This document shows, piece by piece, positions 51,291-60,625 of a stretch of 64,000 nucleotides of DNA. Under the pieces are notes generated by a model. The model saw only the letters and a program-made list of their open reading frames with translations, ran no database searches and had not been told where the DNA came from. The DNA is from Streptomyces sp. HNM0575 (GTDB lineage Bacteria; Actinomycetota; Actinomycetes; Streptomycetales; Streptomycetaceae), in contig NZ_JAASAG010000009.1 in the NCBI RefSeq assembly GCF_012726265.1, positions 124,001-188,000 of the forward strand, written 5' to 3'. Within the stretch, counting starts at the first letter, position 1; each line of letters starts with the position of its first letter. The translations under genes were made by a program, and so were the position numbers.

Positions 51291-54200
51291 GTGTCAGCTC
51301 AGAGGAAGCGCGGATACTGCACGCTGTGCCGGTCCCGCTGCGGCGCGGTCTACACCGTCGAGGACGGACGGATCACCGGGGTGGCGCCGGACCCCGGTCA
51401 CCCCACGGGCACCGCCCTGTGCCCCAAGGGCCGCGCGGCCCCCGAGATCGCGCACAGCACCCGCAGGCTGACCGCCCCGCTGCGACGTACCAACCCCAGG
51501 GACGCCGAGGACCCCGGCTGGGAGGAGATCTCCTGGGACGAGGCGATGTCCGAGATCGCCGAGCGGCTCTCCGCGATCCGGGACGAGGACGGGGCCGAGG
51601 CGATCGGCTTCGCGGTCACCTCCCCCAGCGGGACGCCGATGTCGGACTCGATCGACTGGGTCGAGCGCTTCATCCGCCTCGTCGGCGCCTCCAACACCTG
51701 CTACTCCACCGAGATCTGCAACTGGCACAAGGACTTCGCGCACGCCTTCACCTTCGGCAGCGGACAGCCCACCGCCGACTACGCCGGGACCGACCTCGCC
51801 GTGCTGTGGGGCCACAACCCCGCCAAGACCTGGCTCGCGCAGGCCGTCGCCGTACGCGAGGGCCGCGACCGCGGGGCCCGGCTCGCCGTGGTCGACCCGC
51901 GGCGCTCGACCAGCGCCCGGGACGCCGACCACTGGTTGCGCGTACGCCCCGGCGCCGACGCCGCGCTGGCCCTGGGCGTCGCCCGGCATCTGCTGCACTC
52001 CGGCGGCTACGACGAGGCGTTCGTACGGTCCTGGACCAACGGCCCCCTGCTGATCCGCGACGACACCGGGGAGCCCCTGACCGCATCCGAACTCGACCCC
52101 GGGGCGCCCGAGGGCTTCACCGTCTGGGATACGGCCACGGACCGGCCGCGCCGCTACGACAGCCGGCTGCCCGCCGAGCGGCCCGAAGAACTCGCGCTGC
52201 GCGGGGAGTTCACCGTCACCCCGTACGGCGGGCGGCCGGTGACCGTACGCCCCGCCTTCGAGCTGTACGTGGGGGCCTGCGAGCCGTGGACCCCGGAGCG
52301 CACGGCCCGGTACACCTGGATACCCGAGGAGGAACTCCGCGCCTTCGCCGAGGAGTTCGCCGCGGCCCGCAGCGTCGCCTACCACTCCTGGACGGGCGTC
52401 GGACAGCACGGCAACGCCACCCAGACCGAGCGGGCGATAGCCACCCTGTACGCGCTGAAGGGCTGTTACGACGCCCCGGGCGGAAACGTCGTCCTGCCCA
52501 AGGTGTCCGTACGCGCCGTCACTTCGCTCGACCAGATGGCACCGGAGCAGCGGGCCAAGACTCTGGGGCTGGCACAGCGTCCGCTGGGTCCCCCCGCCAC
52601 CGGCTGGGTCACCGGGCACGACCTGTACACCGCGATGCTGGACCATGTCCCCTACCGCGTACGGGCGTTGATGTCGTTCGGCGCCAACCTGCTGGTCTCA
52701 CAGCCCGATCCGGAACGCGGCCGGGACGCGCTGCGGGCGCTGGACTTCTTCGTCCACTGCGATCTGTTCCTCAACCCCACGGCACGGCACGCGGACATCG
52801 TGCTGCCCGTCGGCAGCCCCTGGGAGCGCGAGGCCCTCAAGACGGGCTTCGAGATCGACCGCCGCGCCCAGGAACTGGTCCAGCTGCGGCAGCGGATGGT
52901 CGATCCGGTGGGCGCCTCCCGCTCCGACACGGAGATCGTCTTCGATCTGGCCTGCCGGATGGGCATGGGGGACGACTTCTTCGACGGCGACATCGAGGCC
53001 GCCTGGAACCACGTACTGGAGCCCACGGGCCTGACCACGCGGGAGCTGCGCCTGGCGCCCGGCGGCGTCCGCGTGCCGCTGCGCACGGTGTACCGGAAGT
53101 ACGCCGAGCGGGACGAGCACGGCCATGTCACCGGGTTCGCCACTCCCAGCCGCCGGGTGGAGCTGTACTCGGCGCGGCTGGCGCGGGCCGGACAGTCCGG
53201 CGTACCGGACGCGGGCGAGCCCGCCGGCGACTCGCTACCGCTGCTGCTGACCAGCGCCAAGAACGGCTACTACTGCCACAGTCAGCACCGCGCCCTCCCC
53301 TCGCTGCGGCGCCGCCACCCGGAGCCCACCGTCGAGGTGGCGCCCGGGCTCGCCCGCGGCCGCGGCTTCGCCGCGGGCGACCTGGTACGGGTGACGACGG
53401 ACCGCGGCTCCTTCCAGATGCGCGCCGTGCTGTCCGAGGACCTCGATCCCCGGGTGGTCGTGGCCGAGTACGGCTGGTGGGAGGAGTCGCCCGAACTCGG
53501 CCTGCCCGGCGCCGATCCCGTCACGGGCGGGACCAACTTCAACGCCGCCGTCTCCGGCCGCCCCGCCGACCCGGTGAGCGGATCGCTCCAGATGCGGGGC
53601 GTCGCGTGCGACGTCGCGGCGGACGAGCCGGCCCCGCCGTCCCGACTCCCGGGCGGCGCCCGCCCGTTCACCGTCCTGGAGATGACCCCGCGCGGACGGG
53701 ATGTGACGGAGCTGCGGCTGCGTCCGGCCGACGGCGGGCCCGTGGCCCCGCACCGGCCCGGCCAGTACGTCGAGTTGACGCTCGCCGGCGTACGGGACGA
53801 GGGCGAGGTGGTCCGGCCCTACTCGCTGACGGGCGCGGCGAACGGTGAGCGTTCCGTCGCGGTGCGGCTGCTGCCCGGCGGTACCGCCTCCACCCGTGTG
53901 CACACCGCGCTGCGGGAGGGCGACACCGTCACGCTCGGGCCGCCGTCCGGCGCCTTCACCCTCCCCGTCGACCCGCCCTTCCCCGTCGTCGTGCTGGCGG
54001 CGGGGGTCGGAATCACCCCGTTCCTCAGCCAGTTGGAGACGATCGCCCGCCACCACCCCGAGGGCGAGCGGATCACCGTGCACAAGGGCGACCGCGACGG
54101 CGCGGACTGCTGCTTCCGCTCCCGTACGGAACGTCTCGCCGGGGAGATCCCCCGGCTGCGTCTCGTACGCCACTTCAGCCGGCCCGGACCCGGGGACCGC

Positions 54201-54659
54201 CCCGGGCGGGACTACGAGTACGCGGGACGGGTCTCCGCCGAAACCGTCGACCAGCGGGACGTCGAGGAGCGGGCCCGCTTCTACCTCTGCGGACCGGACT
54301 CCATGATCCGCGAGGTGACGGAGGGTCTGGTGGCCCGCGGCGTGCCCCGCTTCGAGATCTTCGCCGAACGCTTCGCCCCACCGCCCCTGGCCCTGCCCGA
54401 GGGGGACGCCCGGCACTCGGTCACCTTCCGCGCCTCCGGCACCACCCTCCTCTGGCGCCCGCAGGACGGTCCCCTGCTGGACCTGGCCCAGCGCAACGGC
54501 CTCCGCCTGCCCAGCGGTTGCCGGGTCGGGCAGTGCGAGAGCTGCGCGGTGCGGGTGGTCTCGGGGTCCGTCGCCCATCTCACCGAACCGCCCGACGTGC
54601 AGGACGCCTGCCTCACCTGCCAGGCCGTACCAACCGGCGACGTCGTACTCGACGCCTGA
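51291..54659 (+). CDS. Molybdopterin oxidoreductase fused to a flavin / 2Fe-2S reductase
   Basis: 1,122 residues. N-terminal 4Fe-4S motif CTLCRSRC with a fourth Cys in ALCPKG (about residues 10-44); a bis-MGD catalytic domain (EISWDEAMSEIAERL; NTCYSTEICNWHKDFAH with a possible Mo-ligand Cys; LAVLWGHNPAKT; VDPRRSTSARDADHW); a dinucleotide-binding domain (LLLTSAKNGYYCHSQHR; SGSLQMRGVACDV). From about residue 793 comes a ferredoxin-reductase module: FAD motif RPYSLTG, NAD-binding VVVLAAGVGITPFLSQL, YLCGPDSMI. Last is a plant-type 2Fe-2S domain with SGCRVGQCESCAV and DACLTCQ. Electrons can thus pass between NAD(P)H and the molybdenum site in one chain. GTG at 51291, AAGG nine bases upstream. Confidence 0.9.
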   Translation: MSAQRKRGYCTLCRSRCGAVYTVEDGRITGVAPDPGHPTGTALCPKGRAAPEIAHSTRRLTAPLRRTNPRDAEDPGWEEISWDEAMSEIAERLSAIRDEDGAEAIGFAVTSPSGTPMSDSIDWVERFIRLVGASNTCYSTEICNWHKDFAHAFTFGSGQPTADYAGTDLAVLWGHNPAKTWLAQAVAVREGRDRGARLAVVDPRRSTSARDADHWLRVRPGADAALALGVARHLLHSGGYDEAFVRSWTNGPLLIRDDTGEPLTASELDPGAPEGFTVWDTATDRPRRYDSRLPAERPEELALRGEFTVTPYGGRPVTVRPAFELYVGACEPWTPERTARYTWIPEEELRAFAEEFAAARSVAYHSWTGVGQHGNATQTERAIATLYALKGCYDAPGGNVVLPKVSVRAVTSLDQMAPEQRAKTLGLAQRPLGPPATGWVTGHDLYTAMLDHVPYRVRALMSFGANLLVSQPDPERGRDALRALDFFVHCDLFLNPTARHADIVLPVGSPWEREALKTGFEIDRRAQELVQLRQRMVDPVGASRSDTEIVFDLACRMGMGDDFFDGDIEAAWNHVLEPTGLTTRELRLAPGGVRVPLRTVYRKYAERDEHGHVTGFATPSRRVELYSARLARAGQSGVPDAGEPAGDSLPLLLTSAKNGYYCHSQHRALPSLRRRHPEPTVEVAPGLARGRGFAAGDLVRVTTDRGSFQMRAVLSEDLDPRVVVAEYGWWEESPELGLPGADPVTGGTNFNAAVSGRPADPVSGSLQMRGVACDVAADEPAPPSRLPGGARPFTVLEMTPRGRDVTELRLRPADGGPVAPHRPGQYVELTLAGVRDEGEVVRPYSLTGAANGERSVAVRLLPGGTASTRVHTALREGDTVTLGPPSGAFTLPVDPPFPVVVLAAGVGITPFLSQLETIARHHPEGERITVHKGDRDGADCCFRSRTERLAGEIPRLRLVRHFSRPGPGDRPGRDYEYAGRVSAETVDQRDVEERARFYLCGPDSMIREVTEGLVARGVPRFEIFAERFAPPPLALPEGDARHSVTFRASGTTLLWRPQDGPLLDLAQRNGLRLPSGCRVGQCESCAVRVVSGSVAHLTEPPDVQDACLTCQAVPTGDVVLDA

Positions 54660-54704
54660 CGACGGCCCGCACCGGGACCGGCGTCCCGCGCCGCCGCCCC
54701 GATC

Positions 54705-54795
54705 CAGATCCGATCCCGAACCGAACCGATCCCGAACCGTCCCGCCCCCAACCGCCTTGATTCCGACCCGCCTTGACCCCGAACCGATCCGTACC
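54705..54795. repeat. Degenerate 16-bp-period repeats before the OCD-family gene
   Basis: CGATCCCGAACCG at 54711 and 54727, CCGCCTTGA at 54752 and 54768, then GAACCGATCC at 54781. Two different pairs share the same 16-bp spacing. Confidence 0.7.
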
Positions 54796-54822
54796 GGTCC
54801 GACCCCGAGGAGAAGCCCACCC

Positions 54823-55761
54823 GTGCAGTACTTCGACGCCACCCAGACCGCGGACCGGCTGGACTACCCGGTCCTCATCCCGGCCCTGCGCTCCGGCATG
54901 GCCGCCGAGGCCTCCGTACCGCCCAGGCAGCACTACTCCCTGGACCCCGGCGGAGAGGCCACGCTGCTGGTGATGCCCGCGTGGAACCGCGAGTTCCTCG
55001 GCGTGAAGCTGGTCGACGTCTTCCCGGGCAACGCCCGGCACGGCCTGCCCGCCCTCTCGTCGGTCTACGTACTGGCCGACGGCACGACGGGGCAGCATCT
55101 CGCACTCGTCGACGGGGGCGAGTTGACCCGGCGGCGTACGGTCGCGACCGCGGCCCTCGGCACGTCCCTGCTCGCCCCCGAGGACGCCCGCGTCCATCTG
55201 ATCGTCGGCACCGGGCACATCGGCGGCGCCGTGTACGACGCGTACCGCGCGGTGCGGCCCGGCATCGCGACCACCCTCGTCGCCGACCCGCACAACCCGG
55301 CGGGCGCCGAGGCGCTCGCCGAGCGCCTCACCCGGCGCGGCGCCGACGCCGCCGCCGTCGAGGACCTGCCGTCCGCCGTCGGCCGTGCGGACATCGTCAC
55401 CACGGCGACGCTCGCCCGGGAGCCGGTGCTGCGCGACGAGTGGATCAGGCCGGGCACCCATCTGGATCTGATCGGCAGCTTCCGCCCGGAGATGCACGAG
55501 GTAGAGCCCTCGCTGCTGGGCCGCGCCATGGTCTTCGTCGACAACGACGTCGCCCGTACCGAGGCCGGCGAGATCGCCACCGCACTCGCCCGACGGGTGC
55601 TGACCGAGGGGGACATCGCCGCCACCCTGCCCGAACTCTGCGCACGTCCGGCTCCCCGCCCCCGTACGGACGGGGAGATCACCGTCTTCAAGACCGTCGG
55701 CACCGGACTGACCGACCTCATCGCGGCCGTGACCGTCTTCGCGGGCCGCGACCCCGCCTAG
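54823..55761 (+). CDS. Ornithine-cyclodeaminase / mu-crystallin family enzyme
   Basis: 312 residues. N-terminal substrate domain (MQYFDATQTADRLDYPVLIP; LLVMPAWNREFLGVKLVDVF with the conserved Lys), NAD-binding loop HLIVGTGHIGGAVYDAYRAV, then DIVTTATLAREPVLRDEWI and GTHLDLIGSFRPEMHEVE with the conserved Asp. The family includes ornithine cyclodeaminase, alanine dehydrogenase and 1-pyrroline-2-carboxylate (ketimine) reductase. The tight link to a molybdenum oxidoreductase and a carboxylate carrier suggests reduction or oxidation of a cyclic imino acid; this is inference. GTG at 54823 after CGAGGAG. 163 bp downstream of the oxidoreductase, 19 bp before the carrier. Confidence 0.88.
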   Translation: MQYFDATQTADRLDYPVLIPALRSGMAAEASVPPRQHYSLDPGGEATLLVMPAWNREFLGVKLVDVFPGNARHGLPALSSVYVLADGTTGQHLALVDGGELTRRRTVATAALGTSLLAPEDARVHLIVGTGHIGGAVYDAYRAVRPGIATTLVADPHNPAGAEALAERLTRRGADAAAVEDLPSAVGRADIVTTATLAREPVLRDEWIRPGTHLDLIGSFRPEMHEVEPSLLGRAMVFVDNDVARTEAGEIATALARRVLTEGDIAATLPELCARPAPRPRTDGEITVFKTVGTGLTDLIAAVTVFAGRDPA

Positions 55762-55780
55762 GAGCACTCAGGAGTCACCG

Positions 55781-57241
55781 ATGCACGCGAACAAGGACCT
55801 GTCCGTCCCCCAACGGGACCTCGCCGGACCGGAGGAGACCGGGGCGCTCTCCCGCCTCGCCGTCCGGATGTCGACCTTCTCCGAGAAGTGGTTCCCCGAG
55901 GCGTTCATCTTCGCGCTCATAGCCCTGATCGTGGTGACGGCCGGGGCGCTGGCCATCGGCGCCTCCCCGGCGTCGGTGACACGGGAGTTCGGCGCCGGCT
56001 TCTGGGACCTGATCCCCTTCGCCATGCAGATGGCCTTCGTCGCCATCGGCGGGTACGTGGTGGCCACCGCCCCGGTGGCGCACCGGCTGATCGCCCGCAT
56101 CGCCGCGATGCCCTCCACCGGGCCGCGTGCGGTCGCGCTGATCGCCGCCGTGAGCACCGTCAGCTCCCTGTTCAACTGGGGCTTCAGCCTGATCTTCTCG
56201 GGGCTGCTGGCACGTCAGGCTGCCCGCAGGGACGAGCTGAACCTGGACTACCGGGCGGCCGGGGCCGCCGCCTTCATGGGGCTGGGCAGCGTCTGGGCGC
56301 TGGGCATCAGCTCCTCGGCGGCCCAGCTCCAGGCCAACCCGGACAGCATCCCCAAGAGCCTGATGCCCATCACCGGTGTCATCCCGTTCCGCGACACCAT
56401 CTTCCTCTGGCAGTCGCTGCTGATCGCCGCCGTGCTGACCGTGGTGGTGGTCACCGTCGCGTACTTTTCCGCGCCGCGCGGCCGGCAGGTCCGCAGCGCC
56501 CGTGACCTCGGCGTCGACCTGGACGCCGAGGAGGAGGAGAAGCTGCCGCCGCGCTCGCGTCCCGGCGAATGGCTGGAGTACAGCCCGCTGTTGACGGTGC
56601 TCGTGGTGGCGCTGGGCATCGGCTGGGCGGTGCAGGAGTTCGCGTCGTCGGATCCGCTGGTGGCCATCTCCGGCCTGAACACCTACAACCTCGTCTTCCT
56701 GCTGCTCGGGATGGTGCTGCACTGGCGTCCGCGCAGCTTCCTCACCTCGGTGGCCAAGGCGGTGCCCGCGACGAGCGGTGTGCTGATCCAGTTCCCGATC
56801 TACGCCGCGATCGCGGCCGTGCTGACCCGTCCGACGAACGCCGCGGGGCACTCGGTCGCCGACTACCTCACGCAGGCGTTCACATCGCTGTCCTCGGCGG
56901 CGCCCTTCGCGCTCGTCGTCGCGGTCTACTCGGCCGTGCTCGGCTTCTTCGTCCCCTCCGGCGGCGGGAAGTGGCTGATCGAGGCGCCGTACGTGATGGA
57001 CGCGGCGAACGACGTGCACGCCAACCTCGGCTGGACGGTGCAGGTCTACAACGTCGCCGAGTCGCTGCCCAACCTCATCAACCCGTTCTGGATGCTGCCG
57101 CTGCTCGGCATCCTCAAGCTGCGGGCACGCCACCTGGTGGGCTTCACCTTCCTCCAGCTGCTATTCCTGGCGCCGATCGCGCTGGCGCTGCTCACCGTCT
57201 TCTCCTACACCCTCGGATACAGCCCGCCCGCCCATCCATGA
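55781..57241 (+). CDS. Short-chain fatty acid / carboxylate carrier (AtoE family)
   Basis: 486-residue integral membrane protein with about 12 helices. Typical AtoE segments are SSLFNWGFSLIFSGLLARQ, FVPSGGGKWLIEAPYVMDAA and YNVAESLPNLINPFWMLPLL. Known relatives import butyrate and similar acids. The ATG at 55781 follows AGGAG and comes 19 bp after the OCD-family gene, so the three genes from 51291 form one operon under the divergent GntR. It gives the substrate class: a small carboxylate. Confidence 0.9.
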   Translation: MHANKDLSVPQRDLAGPEETGALSRLAVRMSTFSEKWFPEAFIFALIALIVVTAGALAIGASPASVTREFGAGFWDLIPFAMQMAFVAIGGYVVATAPVAHRLIARIAAMPSTGPRAVALIAAVSTVSSLFNWGFSLIFSGLLARQAARRDELNLDYRAAGAAAFMGLGSVWALGISSSAAQLQANPDSIPKSLMPITGVIPFRDTIFLWQSLLIAAVLTVVVVTVAYFSAPRGRQVRSARDLGVDLDAEEEEKLPPRSRPGEWLEYSPLLTVLVVALGIGWAVQEFASSDPLVAISGLNTYNLVFLLLGMVLHWRPRSFLTSVAKAVPATSGVLIQFPIYAAIAAVLTRPTNAAGHSVADYLTQAFTSLSSAAPFALVVAVYSAVLGFFVPSGGGKWLIEAPYVMDAANDVHANLGWTVQVYNVAESLPNLINPFWMLPLLGILKLRARHLVGFTFLQLLFLAPIALALLTVFSYTLGYSPPAHP

Positions 57242-57459
57242 ACAGGAGTCGGGCGCCCGGGAAAACCGCCGGACGCCCGGGGCCCGTGACAGCGTCGTGC
57301 TCTTCCGGCAACGCCCCAGCCAGGGCCGGGGAATACCAGTGCAGTTGCACGAACCCGTCCATGCCGCTGCGACGTTCTACAAGGCACTGCTCTCGGTCGA
57401 CGGCTGAGAACAGATGATCCTCGCTCAAGCGCCAGGCAGGAGTTGGCGCCGTAGGCCGC

Positions 57460-58557
57460 TCAGGCGCGGTGATATTGGACTGGAGCCGTGATGTCCGCTC
57501 CCAGCGCCTTGGCCGCGTGGCGGGCCCAGTACGGGTCGCGCAGAAGTTCGCGGCCGAGGAGAACGGCGTCGGCCCTGCCAGAGGCGACGATGGCCTCGGC
57601 CTGGTCGGGCTCGGTGATCAGCCCCACGGCAGCCACAGGCATGCCGGCCTCGTCCCGTACTCGTTGGGCGTAGGGCACCTGGTAGTCGGGGCCGGCCGGG
57701 ATCTTCGCGTCCGGCACGCTGCCGCCGCTGGATACGTCGAACAGGTCGACGCCCAGGACGCCAAGCTCCTTGGTGAGTCGCACAGTCTCCTGTGCTGTCC
57801 ATCCGATGCGCTCGTCGTCGTTCTCCTGGAGCCAGTCAGTGGCGGAGACGCGGAAGAAGACCGGAAGATCCTCTGGCCACACAGCGCGGACCGCCTTCAC
57901 AACCTCCTTCGCGAAGCGGGTACGCCCCTCGAAGTCGCCCCCGTAGGCGTCCGTTCGCCGGTTGCTCACAGGCGAGAGGAACTGATGTATCAGGTAACCG
58001 TGCGCCCCGTGAACCTCGACGACCTCAAAGCCGGCGTCCAGGGCCCGACGGGCGGCGTCGCTGAACTCTCGTGCGATGGCTCCGATCTGCTCGACCGTGA
58101 GCTCCTCCGGAGTCGTCATCCCCTCCTTGAACGCGGTAGCGCTCGGGGCGACGGGCGTCCAGCCGTAGGGAGACTCGGGGGAAATCGGTGCACCCCGGTC
58201 CACCCAGGTGCGCTCGGTGGAGGCTTTGCGCCCGGCGTGTGCGAGTTGAATCCCGGGTACCGCGCCCTGTGACTTCAGGAATGCCGTGATCCGCCGGAAC
58301 CCTTCCGCCTGGGTCCCGTTCCATATTCCGAGGTCGTAAGGGCTGATCCGGCCCTCCGGGCTGACCGCGGTGGCCTCGGTGATGATCAGCCCGGCACCGC
58401 CGGTCGCGCGGGCGGCCAGGTGCGCGAAGTGCCAGTCGGTCGGCACACCCGTCAGCTCTCCCTCCGGAAGCGCGCTGTACTGGCACATCGCGGCCATCCA
58501 GACGCGATTGGGAATGGTCAGCGATCGGACCGTGTACGGCCGGAATATCGTGCTCAC
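57460..58557 (-). CDS. Old yellow enzyme (YqjM-type ene-reductase)
   Basis: 365-residue FMN barrel that reduces activated C=C bonds with NADPH. Starts MSTIFRPYTVRSLTIPNRVW; Cys in MAAMCQYSA, GIQLAHAGRKAST, substrate His pair in VEVHGAHGYLIHQFLSP, and FRVSATDW are as in the thermophilic-like (YqjM) class. GTG at 58557 with GGGAGCAC upstream. It converges with the carrier gene and diverges from the frameshifted alcohol dehydrogenase. Physiological substrate unknown. Confidence 0.92.
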   Translation of the reverse strand: MSTIFRPYTVRSLTIPNRVWMAAMCQYSALPEGELTGVPTDWHFAHLAARATGGAGLIITEATAVSPEGRISPYDLGIWNGTQAEGFRRITAFLKSQGAVPGIQLAHAGRKASTERTWVDRGAPISPESPYGWTPVAPSATAFKEGMTTPEELTVEQIGAIAREFSDAARRALDAGFEVVEVHGAHGYLIHQFLSPVSNRRTDAYGGDFEGRTRFAKEVVKAVRAVWPEDLPVFFRVSATDWLQENDDERIGWTAQETVRLTKELGVLGVDLFDVSSGGSVPDAKIPAGPDYQVPYAQRVRDEAGMPVAAVGLITEPDQAEAIVASGRADAVLLGRELLRDPYWARHAAKALGADITAPVQYHRA

Positions 58558-58886
58558 GAGAGTGCTCCCAGGGATGGTGCGAGAACGGTGTGCTGCGGCC
58601 GGGGCTAACGGGGATCCGCCGGCAGTGCTTGCAAACGCCGGATAGCGGCGAGTGCATTCCTGGGCCCGCTGAGCGTGACGCGCATCATTGCGCCGACGTC
58701 ACCGTGACGACCTGTGCCGGTCCGGCAGACGGCCCCGCTGAGCCGGGCAAACGGCGTCCTGAGGCCTGCACGGGTGGACCGCTGTGGCGCCTCGCGCCGG
58801 CCGGCCGGGCTCGCCCATACGTTTCTCCTGGACCTGCTCATGGGCGGGTGGATGCTCGGATCGAGTCTCGAGAACGGAGAGCACTT
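58558..58886. other. Divergent region between the old yellow enzyme and alcohol dehydrogenase genes
   Basis: 329 bp holding both promoters; no gene or clear operator seen. Confidence 0.5.
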
Positions 58887-60103
58887 ATGCAGGCGGTCGT
58901 GTACCACGGCGTCGGCGATATTCGCCTGGAGTCAGTACCGGAGCCCAGGATCGAGCAGCCGACCGACGCCATTGTCCGGATCACCGCGTCGGCCATCTGC
59001 GGGACGGATCTGCATTTCATCCGCGGCACCGTGCCGGGGATGCGGCCGGGGACGATCCTCGGGCACGAGGGCGTCGGCGTGGTCGAGGAGGTGGGCAAGG
59101 ACGTCCGCAATATCCGGCGCGGTGACCGTGTGCTGCTGTCCGCGGTGCTCGGCTGCGGATCCTGCGCGTACTGCCGGGCCGGCTACTTCGCGCAGTGCGA
59201 CGAGATCAACCCGAAGGGGCCGAGGTCGAGCACCGCGTTCTACGGAGCGCCCGAGGAGACCGGTCCGTTCAACGGGGTGCAGGCGGAGTTCACGCGGGTG
59301 CCGTGCGCCCACACGAACCTCTTCCCCCTCCCCGACTCCATCTCTGACGACCAGGCACTCCCGCTGGCCGACATCTATCCCACGGGCTACTTCGGCGCGG
59401 TCATCGCCGAGGTCTCCGACGGCGACGTGGTGGCGGTGTGGGGATGCGGCCCCGTGGGGCAGTTCGCCATCCTGTCGTCGTTCCAGCGCGGCGCGGCGCG
59501 GGTGATCGCGGTCGACGGCCACGTCGACCGGCTGGAGCGAGCCCAGGAGCTGGGCGCGGAAGTCATCAATTTCAACGAGATGGACCCGGTCGAGGAGATC
59601 CTGCGGCTGACCCGAGGCATCGGTGCCGACCGGGCCATCGACGCGGTGGGCGTGGACGCCGAGAGTCCCAAGAGCGGCCCCGCCGCTCCTCTCGCGCGCG
59701 CTCAGGCAGAACAGCGCCTTGAGGAACTGCGGCACATCGCGCCCGAGACCAACCAGCAGGACGGGCAGTGGAAGCCGGGGGACGCTCCGACGCAGGCCCA
59801 CAAATGGGCGGTCGAGTCGCTGGCGAAGGCCGGCACGCTGGGCATCATCGGGTCTATCCGCCCACCGACCGGTACTTCCCCATCGGCTTCTGCATGAACA
59901 AGAACCTCACCATCAACATGGGGAACGGCAACCATCCTCGGTACATCCCCAGACTGCTGGACATCGTGAAGTCGGGGCTGGTGGACCCGCAGGGCGTCCT
60001 CACCCAGCACAAGCCCATGCGGGACGTCATGGCGGCGTACCAGGAGTTCGATCGGCGCAGTCCCGGATGGCTGAAGGTGGCGCTCGACCCGGCGCTGGTC
60101 TGA
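58887..60103 (+). pseudogene. Zinc-dependent alcohol dehydrogenase with a frameshift
   Basis: The zinc-ADH sequence runs from ATG 58887 (GGAGAG upstream): ASAICGTDLHFIRGTVPGM, GHEGVGVVEEVG, the structural zinc site GCGSCAYCRAGYFAQC, and VVAVWGCGPVGQFAILSS. It resembles glutathione-independent formaldehyde-dehydrogenase-like enzymes. Near 59851 the frame shifts: AGTLGIIG is followed in the -1 frame by VYPPTDRYFPIGFCMNKNL and continues to 60103. One base is missing from GG/GTC. Without the shift it would be an intact protein of about 406 residues. Copy E of the dispersed repeat starts 48 bp later. Confidence 0.85.
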
Positions 60104-60625
60104 CCTCTCTGGGGCGGGCCAGGTGATCACTGGGGCGCGGTGCCACCCGGAACCCGTCTCTCGGTCTTGGGTTTGGCGCCTGAGTGCTCACAGCCGATCA
60201 GGGCATTGACCGCGCTCAGGACTGTCGGCTGCCTTCCATGCGCCCCAGCACGTGGTCAAGGGCGTCGAGGGTGGCAGGCAGTCTCGCGGGTCGCCCAGTT
60301 CCGTCAACCCTTGCTGGTTCTTTGGACACGAGACCCATAGCCTTACGTCAGGCAGTCCAGCCCGGCAGTGAGGCAGCCAGTAGCGCGGTCCGGGTCGCTC
60401 GGCCTCCGATTCTGAGGGAAGAGGCCGTGCCAGTGAGACCACGAAGGATGGGCGTGATGCGTCGTGGCTGCCGAAACGATGTCTTCGGCGCCGGAACTGC
60501 GCCGGCTACGGCAGCGAGTTCGGGACAGGTCCGAGGTGAACCCGGCAGTCGCGGCCGATACCGCGTGCCAGGACCGGAGCCGGGCACCGCGTGCGGTCTC
60601 CAGACCCTGCTGTGCGGTCGTTGAG
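60104..60625. other. Gene-free stretch with repeat copy E
   Basis: 522 bp. Apart from copy E at the left end and the promoter of the GAF-ANTAR gene at the right end, I see no supported gene; an upstream extension of the GAF-ANTAR frame is open to 60464 but is not family-like. Confidence 0.5.
60151..60183 (+). repeat. Dispersed repeat, copy E (5' part only)
   Basis: AACCCGTCTCTCGGTCTTGG then GTTTGGCGCCTGA, matching the start of copies B and C, and ending where the first inverted repeat should begin. Confidence 0.65.

Noticed and set aside
57242..57459. Small minus-strand frame after the carrier gene
   Set aside because: 78 codons without ribosome site or recognisable sequence; treated as non-coding.
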